In this document: positions 43,694 to 55,056 of the stretch, one piece after another
How positions within the stretch are numbered: position 1 is the first letter of the stretch
How the letters are laid out: every line of letters begins with the position of its first letter
Notes under the pieces: generated by a model
The model's input: the letters and a program-made list of their open reading frames with translations, nothing else
What the model was told of the DNA's origin: nothing
Database searches by the model: none
Program-made: the position numbers and the translations under genes
NCBI GenBank assembly: GCA_002049455.2
Contig: KV918821.1
Coordinates: 238,501-302,500 of the forward strand
DNA length: 64,000 bases
Direction: 5' to 3'
Origin: Porphyra umbilicalis
Taxonomy: Eukaryota; Rhodophyta; Bangiophyceae; Bangiales; Bangiaceae

Positions 43694-46129
43694 ATGGTGG
43701 CCATGGACGCGCCCAATGCGGTCTTTAATGGCCACCTGACGTCTGGCGGCGTTGCACGTGTCTACCAGGGGGACACCACTGGCAAGCCGATCGTGCAGGT
43801 CATTGACCTCAAGGTCATTGGGACGGCGACGACGGCCGCCAACCCCGGCCGCCGCTACCGCCTCATCATCAGTGATGGCGTGCACTTTCAGCAGGCGATG
43901 CTCGCCACGCAGCTCAACACGCTGGTGACGGAGGAGCGGCTGCAGAATTTGGGCATCATCCGCATGGAGGAGTGTGTCACGCAAGTAATTGCCGACAAGC
44001 GGTACGTTAAGGGTGGCCCGACGTGGTGGTGGGGATGTCCCGGTGCGTGTGGGGGTTTGAGCGAGTGCGGCTAGGTGAGGGGGTGCGCATGTCGTGCTCT
44101 GCCTTTGGTGGAGAGGCCTCGACACAGTTGTGTGCTCGATGCGTCTTGCGGTGGTATACTAACGACCCACTTTTGCCTGTGATATTGTCTCGTGTTTGTA
44201 TGGTGCACGGTCTTGGTTGTGCTCGGGTGCTGGACGTTGTCTCCTGGTCACAGCATTGCCATTGTGTTGAACCTGGAGGTTTTGTCGGGCTCGGTTGACA
44301 AGATTGGCAACCCCATTGCCGCGGAGACTGTGTTCAAGACCGACCCAGACGCGGAGCCAGCGGCGGCACCGGCGGCTAATGGTGGCGCGGCGGCCGCACA
44401 GTCGGTGCTCAATGCCACCGGCCCCGCGGCGGTGGGCGCCGCTGGCGGCGCCGGTAGCATTGAGGCGAATGGGGGTGGCATGGGCGGCACCACACGCGCC
44501 GCCCCTGCCATCGGGTCACGCGGCGGTATGGGCGGCGGTATGGGCGGCGGTATGGGCGGCGGTATGGGCGGCGGTATGGGCGGCGGTATGGGCGGCGGTA
44601 TGGGCGGCGGTATGGGCGGCGGTATGGGCGGTGGTATGGGCGGTGGTATGGGCGGTGGTATGGGCGGTGGCATGCGCGGCGGCATGGGCGGCGGCCGCCC
44701 GGGCGGTATGGGCACTCCCAGCCGCGACAGCAACTCGATGTGGCGACAGAACTCGTCGGGCGGCCCCGTGGCAATCTCGCAAGGCACGCCTGGCGGGACG
44801 GGCACCCAGTACCGGCCGATTGCGTCCATGAACCCGTATCAGAACGCGTGGACGATCCACGGGCGGGTGACGTACAAGAGTTCCCTCCGCACCTACCAGC
44901 GGCGAGGCCAAGAGGGCCAAGTGTTCTCCTTTGAGTTGACCGATAACAGTGGCTCTATCCGGCTGAGCTGCTTTGGGGAGGTTGCCACCAGGCTCTTTGA
45001 TGTCATCGCCACGGACGGCGTCTTCTCGGCCAGCCGGGGCAGCGTCAAGCCCGCCAACGCGACGTACAACCGCTCTACGTCCCAGTATGAGATTACGCTC
45101 AACGACAACGCAGTCGTCCTCCCCATTACTGGCGCGGCGGCGGCGGCCTTTCAAGTCAAGTACCAGTATGTCCCCATCAAGGAGCTGGAGCGTACCGAGA
45201 ATGGCACCTTTGTCGATGTCATTGGGGTGGTGTCCGACGCCCCCGAGGTGACGGAGATCATGTCGCGCTCCTCCGGGGAGCCGATGAAGAAGCGGACCAT
45301 CACGCTCGTGGACAAGTCGAGCGCGTCGGTTAAGCTGACGCTGTGGCGCACCGTGACCGACATGGTCAAGCTGCCCCCCACCGGCAGCGGCCCGTGCCCG
45401 GTCCTCTCGTGTCGCTCGGTCAAGCGCGGGGAGTTCCAGGGCGTATCCCTTGACTCGAGCGCCGTGTCGGCATTTGTCGTGAACCCCGATGTGCCCGAGG
45501 CAGCGGAGCTTCGCGGCTGGTGGGACAGCGTCGGCTCCACGCAAACGGGGGTGTCTTCCCTCAGCGGTAGTGGGGGCTCCCTCTCGAGTGACCGCAAGAC
45601 GCTCGAGGCGGCCATGGAGGAGGACGTGCCGCGCGTCGCCACCGAGCCGCGGGCGGTCGTCTTCCAAACGCGCGCCGTCGTCACGTATGTGCGCACGGAG
45701 GGCTCCATCTACTACGCGGCGTGCCCCGAAACCAAGAAGAAACTGACCGAGACGGCGCCGGGGATGTGGAACTGCGAGTTCTCTGGCAAGGACTACTCGG
45801 AGGAGGAGATTGACTGGCGGTACCTGCTGTCGATCAAGATTGCCGACGAGACGGGGGAGCAGTGGGTCACCGCCTTTAACGAGGGCGAGAAGCTCATTGG
45901 CATCTCTGCCAGAGAGCTCAACAACCTGCAGAAGACGGACCCGGACGCCTTTACGCGCATCCTGACGACCCCGCTTTGCAAGCCCTTTGTCTTCAAGGTC
46001 AAGGTCGGGCAAAACACATACCAGGGGGAGACGCGCCTGCGCTTCAGCCTGATCAAGGCGGAGCCAGTGGACTACCGGTCAGAGTGCAAGCTGCTGCTCA
46101 ACAGCCTGGCGTCGTTGCGGCTGTCATAG
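43694..46129 (+). CDS. RPA1: Replication protein A large subunit (RPA1/RPA70)
   Basis: RPA1 is the main single-strand DNA-binding subunit of RPA, used in replication, repair and recombination. Exon 1 (43694-44001) starts MVAMDAPNAVFNGHLTSGGV and codes the N-terminal OB fold. The intron is 44002-44253 (GTACGT...TCACAG). Exon 2 resumes with IAIVLNLEVLSGSVDKIGNP, giving 727 residues. A Gly/Met repeat linker follows, then the OB folds: NPYQNAWTIHGRVTYKSSLR (DBD-A), GSIRLSCFGEVATRLFDVI, FVDVIGVVSDAPEVTEIMSR (DBD-B), KRTITLVDKSSASVKLTLWR, then DBD-C from EGSIYYAACPETKKKL to the end. In DBD-C only two of the four usual zinc Cys are present: Cys593 and Cys610 remain, while the second and fourth positions are Lys598 and Ser613. 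The reading frame is otherwise intact with no homopolymer breaks. Confidence 0.93.
44522..44700. repeat. 12-base tandem repeat in the RPA1 linker
   Basis: The unit GGCGGTATGGGC repeats about 14 times within the coding sequence, encoding a Gly-Gly-Gly-Met type array. The last units carry silent GGT for GGC changes and a few replacements. Confidence 0.9.
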
Positions 46130-48089
46130 ACCCTGTGGCTTTGGGGGGATGGATGCGGATTGTTCCTCTCGTTTGTTTTTCCTTGTCTGTTTTTTGGCTC
46201 AAGCGTGTGTACACAGCTCTCGTCTTCTTGTTTCGTGCCGTGCCTTCGCCCATGCGGTTCTTGTCTTTTTCCTGCCTCTCCTCCTCGCCCTGATGAGCAC
46301 GCCGTCTTCCATGCAGACGAGCGAGCCCAGTTGGACGTGCCAAATCTCGAGATTGGTTGCTTTTCGAAGGCTACTAATGCATGGCCTGTGCCAATCGGGA
46401 CGGAGATTCCCCGCAAGACCACTGTCCCGCCGACCCGCAGCGAGACACTGGCTGGCCTTGACCGCCCACCCTCCAGGGCGCCCGCGGGGGGTTTTGGGAC
46501 GAGCGTGACGCGGCCGCGCCCGCCAGCTGCGGCCGGCCGCTCCTTCGTGGACGCCCCGCAGCACCTGCAGCCTTGGCACGACAGCGCGGGGCGTGGCCGT
46601 GGGGACGCAGTGGAAGGGCGGGGTCGGTTTGCGCCAACCCACCCCGTGCCACGGTAGGTCCTACAACGTCGGGAGGATGGGACCCGCAGACGAATGCCAA
46701 ACGCAGCGGACAATTTCTAAACGATCACATTCGTCCAGTGATCGTCCGTCGAACGTCTGCCTATCGTCTCTGCGCATATCCCAGACGAAAGGCACTTTCG
46801 TCTGTGCTACTTCCGAACGGTGGCCGTTGAGGTAGATAGCGAACGAAGGGCTGTGAGCGCTCCTCAGCGATTGGGGACGGACAACTGTGCTGGGGCCCCT
46901 TTTGCAAGGGGTCCAGCGCTGCCGCGAGAGGCCGGTGTTCTGGAGGCAGAGAGGGCGCCTGCTGTGGCCAGCCTCAAGAAGGCATTGTGATTGGCCAGAT
47001 CTACTTTCATGACAGCTACCTGATCGCGACTTGTATCACATCGCATAAGAGTAGAACTTCCGCGGGTATTTTGCCGACATCGCATTTATTTCTTCCTGGC
47101 AGACCCCCGCACTCAGGCGATCTGGAGCGCCATCGTCGAATCATGACCGTGCGCGAAAAGAAAAAAATCATTAAGTCCATCGATTAGCTTCCACGGGGTG
47201 GCCAAGGCTGTTCATTGGCTCAGATGAGTCGACGACAGTTGATTGGCTGCGATGTGTAGACGGCTCGCACTCTTTTCGCTATACCATGGAGCTACGCGCT
47301 GCGTTTTTCATTTTTTTTTGCCTCAGGAGCGCGGGCACCGCTACATCTCTCGTATCTGAGCCCCAATGTCACCGTAGCCGCCACACTCACTGAACGCTAC
47401 GGCCGCCATTGACATACCTCCGACCGTCTGTGAAGAGGGGAGGTGCTGAGCTGTGAGCTTCCAGGGGTGAACCCGCGGCAGTGGCATGAGCATGGACACG
47501 GCGAACGCGGCGGACACGCTTCTCAAGCCTCGCCATGCACCACCGTTGTCTGCTAAATGGCGGCCGCTGCCACCAATGCGGACGCCGCCATGCACGTGGT
47601 GGATAGCCAGCAGGTTGCGGTCCCTGCCCAAGCAGCTCCATGTGCCGGGAGTGAGTGCAGGAAGAGACACATCGGCCTGTGGGCTGTCCCTGTGCGGACG
47701 TGCCAAGGAATGAATAGCAGCTGGGAGCGTGATCAGCAACTGCCAGAGTGGGCTTTTGCATGCACGTCAGCGATCAGCGCGCCGTCGACGTCGAAGGAGA
47801 CCTTCGGCTCAACACGTTAGTGGGTGGCTGAAGCATCGTTCATGAGAAAGAGACCCCTGCCTGGACGCCACATTCCCCCACGGGTAGCAAATCTCGCTTC
47901 ACACTCCAGTCGCTGACAGAGCAAGGGAACCAGTCTTGCTCGGAGGCGGTGCGCATGCATGCATTATCCCCCGTGTCATGTAGGGGACGCCCTGCTACCC
48001 CATCAACAAACGCACGCGATCTCCATGACCCCCCACCACCCCTCCTTCACCCATCCCGTACTCCCCCCCTACCCCGTTCCACCATCTCC
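46130..48089. other. RPA1 3' flank and mobile-element-like DNA
   Basis: The RPA1 3' untranslated region begins this segment. A short open frame from the ATG at 46292 (MSTPSSMQTSEPSWTCQISR, 71 codons) follows a C/T-rich leader and might be a first exon, but no continuation was found. A perfect 10-base hairpin (CAGACGAAAG/CTTTCGTCTG) lies at 46782-46804. Three GATTGGC/ATTGGCT (inverted CCAAT) motifs lie at 46988, 47213 and 47238. No other gene is recognised. Confidence 0.35.
46782..46804. repeat. Perfect 10-base inverted repeat (hairpin)
   Basis: The arms CAGACGAAAG and CTTTCGTCTG are separated by GCA. An imperfect inverted relative sits at 63344-63370. Confidence 0.7.
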
Positions 48090-51000
48090 TCACAAGTTAT
48101 CATCTATACACCCACCTGACCAAGGAAAAAACGCATTAGTGAAGAAACGCTGCCGCTGCCGCTCGTCATCAGTCTCAGGAGCATTGGAAGGCGTGGCGTA
48201 CAAGCCGCGCCGGTCCGACAGGTCCTCAAAGTCAGGAACAACGTGCTCCAGCCGTTGAATGCGGGCAGGAGACACAAGCTCCAGGCGCGGATGCCCGGTA
48301 TCCGCGTCCAGGTCCCACTGCAGCCGGTCGCATCCGAATTCGGTAAGTATACAACCATCTCGGGGGGCAGCGTAAGCAAGCCGCTGCACCACCACCAGGT
48401 CTCGCCGAATGCCATCGACGGCCCGAATGACCAGGCGAACGAGCCCAACGCGCGCGTGGCCGGGGCGGGAGTTGTCAGCGTAGATGACGTGGTCCCACCA
48501 CGGTGTGCCGTCAATCAGTCGCGGCGCGGCCCGCACTCGCTGCATGATGGACGCCGCGCCCCACTCGAACTCTGCGTCGATGCAGAGAGAGTTAACGACC
48601 GTGAGCCTCTGCGTGGGTGTCACATTCAGAAGGCCCAGCAGCTGCCGTAACCGTCCGCCGTCCGCATCAGCGATGGTAGCGACGCTCACGCGGGTTCCTC
48701 GCACTCGTGCACACGAGCGCTTGGGAGGAGGCGGTTCCTCGGCGACGTTGCTTCGCCGCACTGGTCGTGCAGCTACAAGCTGACGGCGAGGGTTAAGCCC
48801 CTCGGGCCCAGATTCATCGTCAGCCTCGGCGCCGCTTCCGTCAGAGTAGGGCTGACGGAATACCTGCTGGCCTTGACGGGCATACGCGGAGGCCACAAGA
48901 TTCACCGCTCCCGGCGGCACGGTCTCCCGAGCCCTCTTCCGGCCAGAGCCGCGGACGCCCGCTCCGCCCCCATGCACTCGTGACCGCTTGCCCGACCGCC
49001 CAATTGCACCATCGGCACCCTTACTCCTTCGCTCTGTCCGCGCCCGCGATTCCAACGCGTCTCTAGCGGCAGCGCTTGCTGCGTCGCGCACATCCGACTC
49101 GGAAGCGCTGCTGCCCGAACGGGCGTCACAGCACGACCCGTCGAGGTTGGTGTTTGGGGTGGTGCCGGCAGCGACATGCGGCTCGACTAGGGAGTCTTGG
49201 CCCGTAGGTGGGAGCCCCGCCTCAGACCGCTGCTTGTCGTCGGCCTCGGTCGCGAGAATGTGCACGAGAGTCTGCTCGCAGCGTAACATCTGCACCTGGA
49301 ACGTCGACGGGTGCTTGTTCGTCACGCGGTACATGGCCTTGATGATCTTGTGCAACATCTCATTCACGCTTGTGTCGGCCTCTTGAAGGTTGCCGCGGAG
49401 CCGCAGCTCCTGACCGAGGTGGAAAGCCAGGCGGTGCATCTTAGTAGTGTTCACGGCGCCGAAGAGGGTGTAGATGTACTTCGTCACAAAGTCGTTGGCC
49501 TCCGTCTCCAGCTCCTTGATGCTGTCTTCGGTGTGCTGAAAGTCCTTGGCGACGTTGTCGCCACAAATCCTGTTCATCAGAGCGGCGGCGCGGCACACCA
49601 CCTCCAGCACCGCGTCATGGATAGGGATGTCCCCAAACACCGCCGCGTACTGTACGGCGCCGTGTTTGAGCGGGTCGTTGACCCGCGGCGCCTCCTCCTC
49701 AGCGTCCACCACTTTGACCGCGGTGTCATCCATCACGACGCCGAGCGCATTGCTGGACGACGCCTGGCTATGTCCGCTCGCCTCCGACCCAGACCAGCCC
49801 GAGCCACTGTTCGTCGACCCCCGGACGGGGCTGGCGGGGGGCGTGCGCCGCTGACTCCGCGGGGCCGGCAGCTCAGCGGGAGCAAATCCCGGTTGCCACG
49901 GCCCCACAGCGCCGGCCACCATGAACGGCCACACGGTAAGGCCGTGCCGCAAAGCTCGCCCTTTGACCGTCGGTTGCTTTTTGCCCTTGCGAACAAAATA
50001 CCTAGGGACGCGAAAACATGTCCAAATAGTACGGCGCGGTGGAGGGGAAACAAAAGAAATAACACGTCAGCGAGAGCTCCACCACATCGTTCCGCGCGTC
50101 GGGACCGCACATCGCTCACGATGGCCACGGCGGCCGCCAGTGACGGCTCGCAGCAGCAATAGTGCAACATTCGTGCGACAAGCACGCCATCACATGACTG
50201 ATACCTCCCCCGTTGGCGACCAGTATGAGGCCGCTGCCCCCTGATACCTGTGGTTATAGCGGCAGAGAGAGCGCCCCCTCGCCTCAAGCTCGCGCCTGCA
50301 CATCTGGAGGTGGCACCGCCACCGTTCAGAAAGAAAGAAAGGACCACAAACATACCCTGGAGACGCATGAGATGCCTTTGTGAGCTTGCCGAAATGGTCC
50401 ACTCGGTCGCTCATCGCTGCCAGGGTGTCACCCTCGGGCCCCAACCGAGCTTGTCCGCCACCGCACAGAGATCTCAGCAGAGCAGGAATAAGAGCACCCA
50501 GAGTGCGGATGACTCCAAGTTTCATGACCTGGGGGAATCCAAAAGCAATAAGAGGCCGGGAGAGAGGTCACGCACGACAAAGCGAGAGCAGAAATGTGGC
50601 GCCGTCAGTCTCCGAAAAACGCAGACGACGAACAGAAGGCTCTCGAATGTACCTGAAAACAGCGACAAGAAGACCCGCGCACAAATAAGGCGGGCAAGGA
50701 AAATGGACACAGCACTTACGTGGAGGGTGTCAAACCCAAAGATGTCGAAAAGTGAGAACGAGCCCGTGCCCAGGCCGTGAACCGCGCCGAGCACAGGTAC
50801 GATGGGTGACACGGACGACCAGTCCCCGAGCTCTTTCACTCTGCCCGGCCGCTCCCCGGCGGCTCGCAGCGTCCCCGCCTCGAGCTGCTCGTCCAGTGTA
50901 CGTGGCACGTCACGAGGTGCGGCGCCCATTGAAGGGCACGCCAGCGTCGAGCTGTGCTCCTTGCAGTACGAGCATGGGTAGTAGCACCCACTCAGCTTCA

Positions 51001-52566
51001 TGCCCAGCACGTGTCTCTCCTCAGGCTGATCACATGCATACAAGACAATGCGGGGGACGGCCAGCACGGTGCCGTGCTCGTGCAAGTGCATTGTGACCCC
51101 GTACTTGCTGTCGGGCACGACCTGGTTGAGGATGACCGCCAAGCAGCGCTGAAGGACCTCGCCGCGCACGAGTCGGACCACTTCCTCCTCTGCTTTGGTG
51201 GCGCCCTTCTTGTGCTTGATGGCTGGGATGTAGCCAATAGTCACCCACTCCGACTTTCCCGTCTCGACGTTGGGAAAGCGAACCCTGATGGGATAGACCA
51301 TGTGGGCTGCAGGGCGCGTGCAAAATACAGAGAGGGAGCCAACTGGTAACAAAACAATGAAAAAGTGTCAGAATCGGTGAGCCCAGTCAAAGGCAAGTCG
51401 GAACAGCAGGTCCGACCACACAGCGCGGCCGGATAGTTGCTGCAAACGCGAAAGAAAGAGCGAGCGACCAGCAGAATGGCAGACGTACCTCCGTTTCACG
51501 ACACAAGCGCCGCATCCGAGAAAAGCTGGACACCCATCACAAAAACAGGAAGCGCCATGCCCTTGTGGGTCTTGCCGCCGTGCATGCGCACAACGTCCTC
51601 CTGCTCCGTGAGGTAAAGGTCGCTGTCCAGTGTGTTGGTGCGCACCCGTACACCATCGGCTCCCCACCTCCGTGCGCCTCGCAGCACAACTTTGGTGGCG
51701 CTGACTAGCGCCTCGGTCGCCACCTCCATCAGGTCGCGTGAGAAGAACTTGTACACCTTGTCACGGACAGAAATCTCCGTCTCGCGCCACCGCTGCTCTG
51801 ACAAGCAGCGGTTCTGCTCCCCCTTCAGAGAGCGCACAAATGCAGAAGCCGTTGGGAAGGCGCTCTCGAGCGGGCCCGGATGGACTTCCACCTTGACCCG
51901 CGCTCCCCTCCCATTCTTGCCTCGCTTCCGCTTCTTGCGGCGCACGTCCGCCTCGGCCGCCATTCGCATGGCCGCGCGCTCCACAGCTACTGTTGACTCC
52001 CAGTACTCTGCCTTGCCCTTCTGCGACAGGCCGCTGCCGCCCGCCGAGAGAGCAAACAGCCGCATTCGCTTGTGCTCTTCGGTAACAAAGCGTGAGGGCA
52101 AGACCCTTTCTGCGGGGCGGACCAACAGCCTTGTCCGCTCCATGTCCGGGAATTTCTTGTAGAATTGCCACACCCGCTCGGTGGCGTGGCCGAAGATTAC
52201 CGGCCGCGTAAGGCAGGGAAGCGAATGGAGGGTGGGTGCCGGGGCGGCGACGACGCCATCGGCCGAGTCCACCACGCTGCTTGAAGTGGCTGCAGAACCA
52301 GTGGCAGGGGCGTCCGGGCGGGCTGGCGAGCCGGACACCCTAGGCCGCGCCGGGCCAGGGCGGCCAATCGGGGCAGGCGGGCTGACGCCGCCTACCGGGC
52401 GGCAGTCTGCCTCGAGCGTGGAGGAAGTTGGAAGCGTCCGTGCGCACGCATCGTGCGTGCGCTCGTGCTGCAGCAGGTTGGATTTGCGCAAAAACGACTG
52501 CTCACACCAGCGGCACGGCTGCCGCCCATCCATACGGACGGGAGGTCGCGGCGGTAGGCCAGACAT
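48090..52566 (-). CDS. CACTA/Plavaka-like DNA transposase, four exons, one in-frame TGA
   Basis: Exon 1 (52566-51489) starts MSGLPPRPPVRMDGRQ and carries a C2H2 zinc finger (CRWCEQSFLRKSNLLQHERTH in two parts). It ends with MALPVFVMGVQLFSDAALVS, a TGA at 51498-51496, then NG. Intron 51488-51307 (GTACGT). Exon 2 (51306-50720) gives AHMVYPIRVRFPNVETGKSE, WVTIGYIPAI and YYPCSYCKEH, the Plavaka-type core. Intron 50719-50529 (GTAAGT). Exon 3 (50528-50356) continues FDTLH-VMKLGVIRTLGALI. Intron 50355-50002 (GTATGT). Exon 4 (50001-48090) has YFVRKGKKQPTVKGRALRHG, TTKMHRLAFHLGQELRLRG, MYRVTNKHPSTFQVQML and the C-terminal WWDHVIYAD domain. The exons sum to exactly 1250 codons including the stop. The single TGA suggests a recently disabled copy or a base error. 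The element cuts and pastes as DNA. Confidence 0.8.
48090..52566 (-). mobile_element. CACTA/Plavaka-like DNA transposon (coding core; ends unresolved)
   Basis: Only the coding core is bounded with confidence. Terminal inverted repeats and target-site duplications were not found by eye. Candidate outer repeats at 46780-46806 and 63344-63370 are discussed as a finding. The plus-strand genes at 54.4 and 55.7 kb may be companions. Confidence 0.7.
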
Positions 52567-52598
52567 GGCGTGAAGCAGGTCCACCGTGAGGTAAGAAC

Positions 52599-52922
52599 AT
52601 GGCCGGTGCGTCCGAAGAAGGTGCCCTTGTGGCCAGCCGTGAGTCGTGCGAGCTCCACTGGGTGGCGGGAGCGGGGGTCCTCTCCGGCAGCACGGCAGCT
52701 GCGGCGAAGGCAACCGCCGCCGTCGGCCTCAAAAAAATTGCTGAGTCCGGTAGTCCGGCGTCGGTGCCGGCAATGACAAAGGTGGACTCCTTGAAACGCC
52801 CTTCACGGGCACCAAAGAAAACAGGGGTGCTCATCCACTTCGGGCCAGCACCAATCTCGCCCCCAATAAGGCGGGGCGCGCCGTACGTTGATGAATCTCG
52901 TGGGGGGGACAGTGTTGTGTGA
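52599..52922 (+). CDS. Small unrecognised ORF opposite the transposase start
   Basis: A 107-residue frame runs from the ATG at 52599 (MAGASEEGALVASRESCELH, later VGLKKIAESGSPASVPAMTK and KRPSRAPKKTGVLIHFGPAP) to a TGA. Its composition is more protein-like than the opposite strand. It starts only 33 bases from the transposase start on the other strand, so both cannot have long leaders. It may be a first exon of a divergent element gene. The family is unknown. Confidence 0.35.
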   Translation: MAGASEEGALVASRESCELHWVAGAGVLSGSTAAAAKATAAVGLKKIAESGSPASVPAMTKVDSLKRPSRAPKKTGVLIHFGPAPISPPIRRGAPYVDESRGGDSVV

Positions 52923-54414
52923 CTGCCCCTCTCCTCACTGAGGCCGAGTCGGAAACGTGGCGTCTTCGTCCCAACCGCCTCTTCTGCATGTGCCCTCCGA
53001 GGTGGCGAAGCGACAGCACAAGGCATTCCGTCCGTACTCGTGCGCAGTACCAGCGACACAGAGCAGCGAGCAGCCGAAAGCCGTATCACCCGTGCCCGTT
53101 GCAACGAGCAGTCGGTTGCACGCCACCACAAACGCACGTTGACGGCGAGCGGCGAGCCAACGGTATGCGGGAGCCTCGCTCGTGCACGTGTGGCCGGGCG
53201 TCACGTCGGCCCGCGCGGGTGTCGACGTGGCGGACTCGGCCGTCCTCCCTGCGTCGTGCGCGGGAGATACGACCTCCGCTAACAGGCGGGAATTCGTCCC
53301 CGCAAGCGTGGTCACGCTCGTGCCCGAGCGCACGTCCATGCACAAACTCGTGCGGCGGCAGCATTGAGCCCACTCCCGGCTGCCGGAGAACCCCCCCCCA
53401 CCCTCTCCCACACTGGCGCTGACAGTAGTGGCCAGCGCGCAGAAGCGACACACCAGGTGTCCCCACCCCACCCCTCCCCTCTCTGCACGACAGCGCACTG
53501 ATGACGCCCAGCTCGAATCAGCGACACACTGTGACGCGCCTGCAGCCGGGGCAGCTGCCACCGACGAGGAAACTGGGCACCGTGCCGCCATGCTGCACCG
53601 ATGCGACAGCGGCGTCAGCACGCGGATCAGCCCCCCGCCCTCTCCCACTCCAATCTGCACAGCTCCTCAAGGACCCCACAGCCCCGTCGAAGGTGCTCCC
53701 TGCCGCCGACACGAGCCATCCATCCCCACCACTGGGAAGGGTGCACGCACCACGGCCGCTTGCGATAGCAGTACCGCCAAGCGCGTCCGCCGCCCGGTGT
53801 CACACGGCGGTATCACCACGGCCGCAGGCATATAGAACACCCACTGCGAGTCGGACACGAGAAAGGTGGTGCCTACCGTGACGAAAACAACAAGAGGTGA
53901 CGCCAGGCGACGGGCCTCCAACGAAGCCTAGGAAAACGGGGAGGAGCCCCCAGAGCTCGCCGAGCGGCCAGACGCCACAAACAAACGCCCCACAGACACC
54001 AGAACGGCTGGCTAGCGCCCGCGGTCTCGTTGTGAGAGGCCGTGTGCGCGAGCGCGTCGGCGCCCGCTGCATTGGGCGACCCTCGGCATGACTTAGATTG
54101 GAGGTTGGAATGCGTGCCTCGTGGGTGAATTCGACGCCCTCCCCTGTTGGGGGCAACTCCGGCAGTACCGGAATTCAAGGGTCAGCACAACTGAGGCGCT
54201 CACGGGAAGGAAGCGAGGGGCGGCACAGTGCTGCACGTTGCCTGACGTGGGCCGAACGGCACATCCTAAGGGACTCCAGCACACGGCGTGTGCCATCGGA
54301 TGGAAGAGTGTCCCGCGACGCCGTTCACACCCTCATCAGCGAGCCATGGTCGGCTGAGCTGCCGTTGCATTCACCGTCACCGCACCGCACCCCCAAGCGA
54401 CCGCGGTCAATCCC
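52923..54414. other. Mobile-element DNA with a possible coding remnant (52957-53367)
   Basis: Plus-strand frame 1 reads VASSSQPPLLHVPSEVAKRQ from 52957, meets one stop near 53140, then continues in the same frame through VHVWPGVTSARAGVDVADSA to a stop at 53367. The composition is protein-like on both sides of that stop. No family is recognised. The rest (53400-54400) has moderate GC with no supported gene. Confidence 0.3.
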
Positions 54415-55056
54415 ATGTCGCCTGTATCCTGCCTGGCTGCGGCCGCCCGGGCTATGGGTCCTACGGGTACGTCCGACTCGCCGTCGTCGGCGGGGTACCC
54501 CTCACCGTCGCGGCACCCCGACGTGCACCTGTCTGGGGAAGTGTCTTCCTCACCACTAGATCCGGCATCCCCTGGTCGCGGCGACGCTCCGCGCGGTGAC
54601 CGACCGGAAGAGGTTCCCCCCATGCCCTCTAGCCCCCCCGTCGTCTTCTCTCCTCCCGGGCACCGGTCCGGACCTTGTACCTGCACACCCCCTCCCACCC
54701 GGTCGCCGGCCATCGGCACTCCCTCTCCCGTGGTCAGGTACCTTTGTGCGTGCCGCAAGCCCTCTCCCATGCCCCCTCCCGCTTGTTGGAAGGGCGCTCC
54801 GTGGGACGGTATTTCCGACTGGGTGCCCCCTGTCGGCTACAACCCCGACGAGTGGGACTTTCCACCACCATCGAACGAGACGACGCCATCGCCGACGAGC
54901 AAGGGGGGCTTTGATCAAGTGGGCGAGCCTTGTGTCACAGACCTGCACGGAGCAGTGGTGAGCGGTGATGGAGCCAACGGTGACGGGCAGGGAACAGCTG
55001 CCACCGGAGTTGAAGGGGAGCGTGGGACAAAGCGGGTGCGCAGGAGTGGGCTGTAG
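54415..55056 (+). CDS. Unrecognised 213-residue protein, possible element companion
   Basis: The ATG at 54415 opens MSPVSCLAAAARAMGPTGTS. The first half is Ser/Pro-rich. A denser core follows (VVRYLCACRKPSPMPPPACW, KGAPWDGISDWVPPVGYNPD) with CxC and a further Cys plus several Trp, then a Gly/Asp-rich stretch and a basic end (GTKRVRRSGL) that could be a nuclear signal. The frame is closed by TAG at 55054. It lies between the transposase and the 55.7-kb gene, on the same strand as the latter. No family is recognised. Confidence 0.45.
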   Translation: MSPVSCLAAAARAMGPTGTSDSPSSAGYPSPSRHPDVHLSGEVSSSPLDPASPGRGDAPRGDRPEEVPPMPSSPPVVFSPPGHRSGPCTCTPPPTRSPAIGTPSPVVRYLCACRKPSPMPPPACWKGAPWDGISDWVPPVGYNPDEWDFPPPSNETTPSPTSKGGFDQVGEPCVTDLHGAVVSGDGANGDGQGTAATGVEGERGTKRVRRSGL

